64,000 nt of DNA. It comes from an uncultured Eubacteriales bacterium. GTDB lineage: Bacteria > Bacillota > Clostridia > Oscillospirales > UBA644. The notes under the pieces were generated by a model. It ran no database searches and was not told where the DNA came from. It saw nothing but the letters and a program-made list of their open reading frames with translations. Made by a program: the position numbers and the translations under genes. This document shows, piece by piece, positions 63,658 to 64,000 of the stretch (position 1 is the first letter of the stretch; every line of letters begins with the position of its first letter). The stretch is taken from assembly GCA_934454405.1 (NCBI GenBank), contig CAKSFN010000008.1, forward strand, positions 1-64,000. The letters run 5' to 3'.

Positions 63658-63760
63658 GTGCGTAATGAAACTTTTTTTTGAAATATGGGTTTTTTCTTTG
63701 AAAAGAACTCCTTTTCCGCATAATTTTTGCCGTTTTTCAAGGAAAAATTTGCGTATGTAC

Positions 63761-63789
63761 TTGAAAAAGCGGTTTTCTTCTGCTATAAT
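63761..63789 (+). promoter_or_regulatory. Promoter of the Gfo/Idh/MocA gene
   Basis: TTGAAA (63761-63766), a 17-base spacer and TATAAT (63784-63789). Confidence 0.8.
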
Positions 63790-63843
63790 AATCAAGGAAA
63801 TCAATTTGGGAGCGGACAGCCCCTTTTTATACGGAGGTATAAC

Positions 63844-64000
63844 ATGAAAACACTGAGAGTAGGCATCGTCGGCCTCGGCGGAATGGGAAATATCCACATG
63901 CAGGCTTACAAGGCGATGAAAAACGTTGAAGTTGTCGCTCTTTGCGACATCGTTACCGAGAAGATGGACAGCGCGGTTGAAAAGTACGGTTTCGCTTCCG
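63844..64000 (+). CDS. Gfo/Idh/MocA family oxidoreductase (5' part)
   Basis: Only the first 52 codons are in the window. MKTLRVGIVGLGGMGNIHMQ is the Rossmann GxGxxG nucleotide-binding motif of sugar oxidoreductases, followed by VEVVALCDIVTEKM. GGAGGT lies six bases before the ATG. The substrate, probably a sugar or inositol, cannot be judged from this part. Confidence 0.85.
   Translation, partial: MKTLRVGIVGLGGMGNIHMQAYKAMKNVEVVALCDIVTEKMDSAVEKYGFAS

Noticed and set aside
63613..63897. 94-codon leftward frame overlapping the aromatic promoter
   Set aside because: It runs through two promoters and the start of the Gfo/Idh/MocA gene and has no ribosome site.

Overview
The window is about 64 kb of chromosome around a replication origin. 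The gene content points to an uncultured Clostridia-type Firmicute, probably a mid-G+C gut relative of Oscillospirales or Christensenellales. Evidence for this is the DnaA–DnaN–RecF–RemB–GyrB–GyrA block, the rpmH–rnpA–yidD–yidC–jag–mnmE block, sigma-A promoters close to TTGACA-N17-TATAAT, strong GGAGG-type ribosome binding sites, the MEP isoprenoid route (ispF, dxs), a single-chain glycyl-tRNA synthetase and CCA-encoded tRNAs. I cannot name a genus. No CRISPR array, transposase, phage gene or other mobile element was seen.

Left arm (1-33 kb). A leftward tRNA operon (Val-Asp-Phe-Gly-Cys) is followed by rpmB, a YigZ protein, and a PhoP/PhoR-like two-component pair next to a Na/Pi cotransporter that has a candidate Pho box. 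Next come a SpoU methyltransferase, a NAGPA-domain surface protein, prs with a 5'-nucleotidase, a GH-like lipoprotein and a CPA2 antiporter. The leftward operon mnmG-murC-ydcF-ispF is followed by a glycine-riboswitch-controlled AgcS symporter, two glycosyltransferases, glyS, gyrA, gyrB, remB, recF and dnaN. Genes nearest the origin are read away from it.

Origin (33.1-35 kb). The AT-rich dnaA-dnaN gap holds repeated TTTTCAACA-like boxes and is the best oriC candidate. dnaA and rpmH have divergent promoters. To the right are rpmH to mnmE, prfB, then leftward parA-parB-serS with two parS sites, one of them a perfect consensus.

Right arm (44-64 kb). This holds an SSS-family transporter, DegV, ComEC without its hydrolase domain, dxs (apparently starting at ATT), a beta-CASP nuclease, a uridine-kinase-like protein, a non-coding element, a deoxyinosine glycosylase, a DUF421 protein and a tiny Cys-rich acidic protein. 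It ends with a leftward eight-gene aromatic amino acid operon: pheA-aroB-aroC-aroEK-aroQ-aroA-tyrA-aroF. Together these encode every step from E4P+PEP to chorismate plus the prephenate branch to Phe and Tyr.

The most striking signal is the leader of that aromatic operon. A strong promoter and GGAGGTG site drive a 57-codon ORF in which 11 of 16 consecutive residues are Phe or Tyr. Its codons overlap mutually exclusive hairpins, and an intrinsic terminator lies just before pheA. This is the architecture of ribosome-mediated Phe/Tyr attenuation, in a lineage where T-boxes or repressors would be expected.
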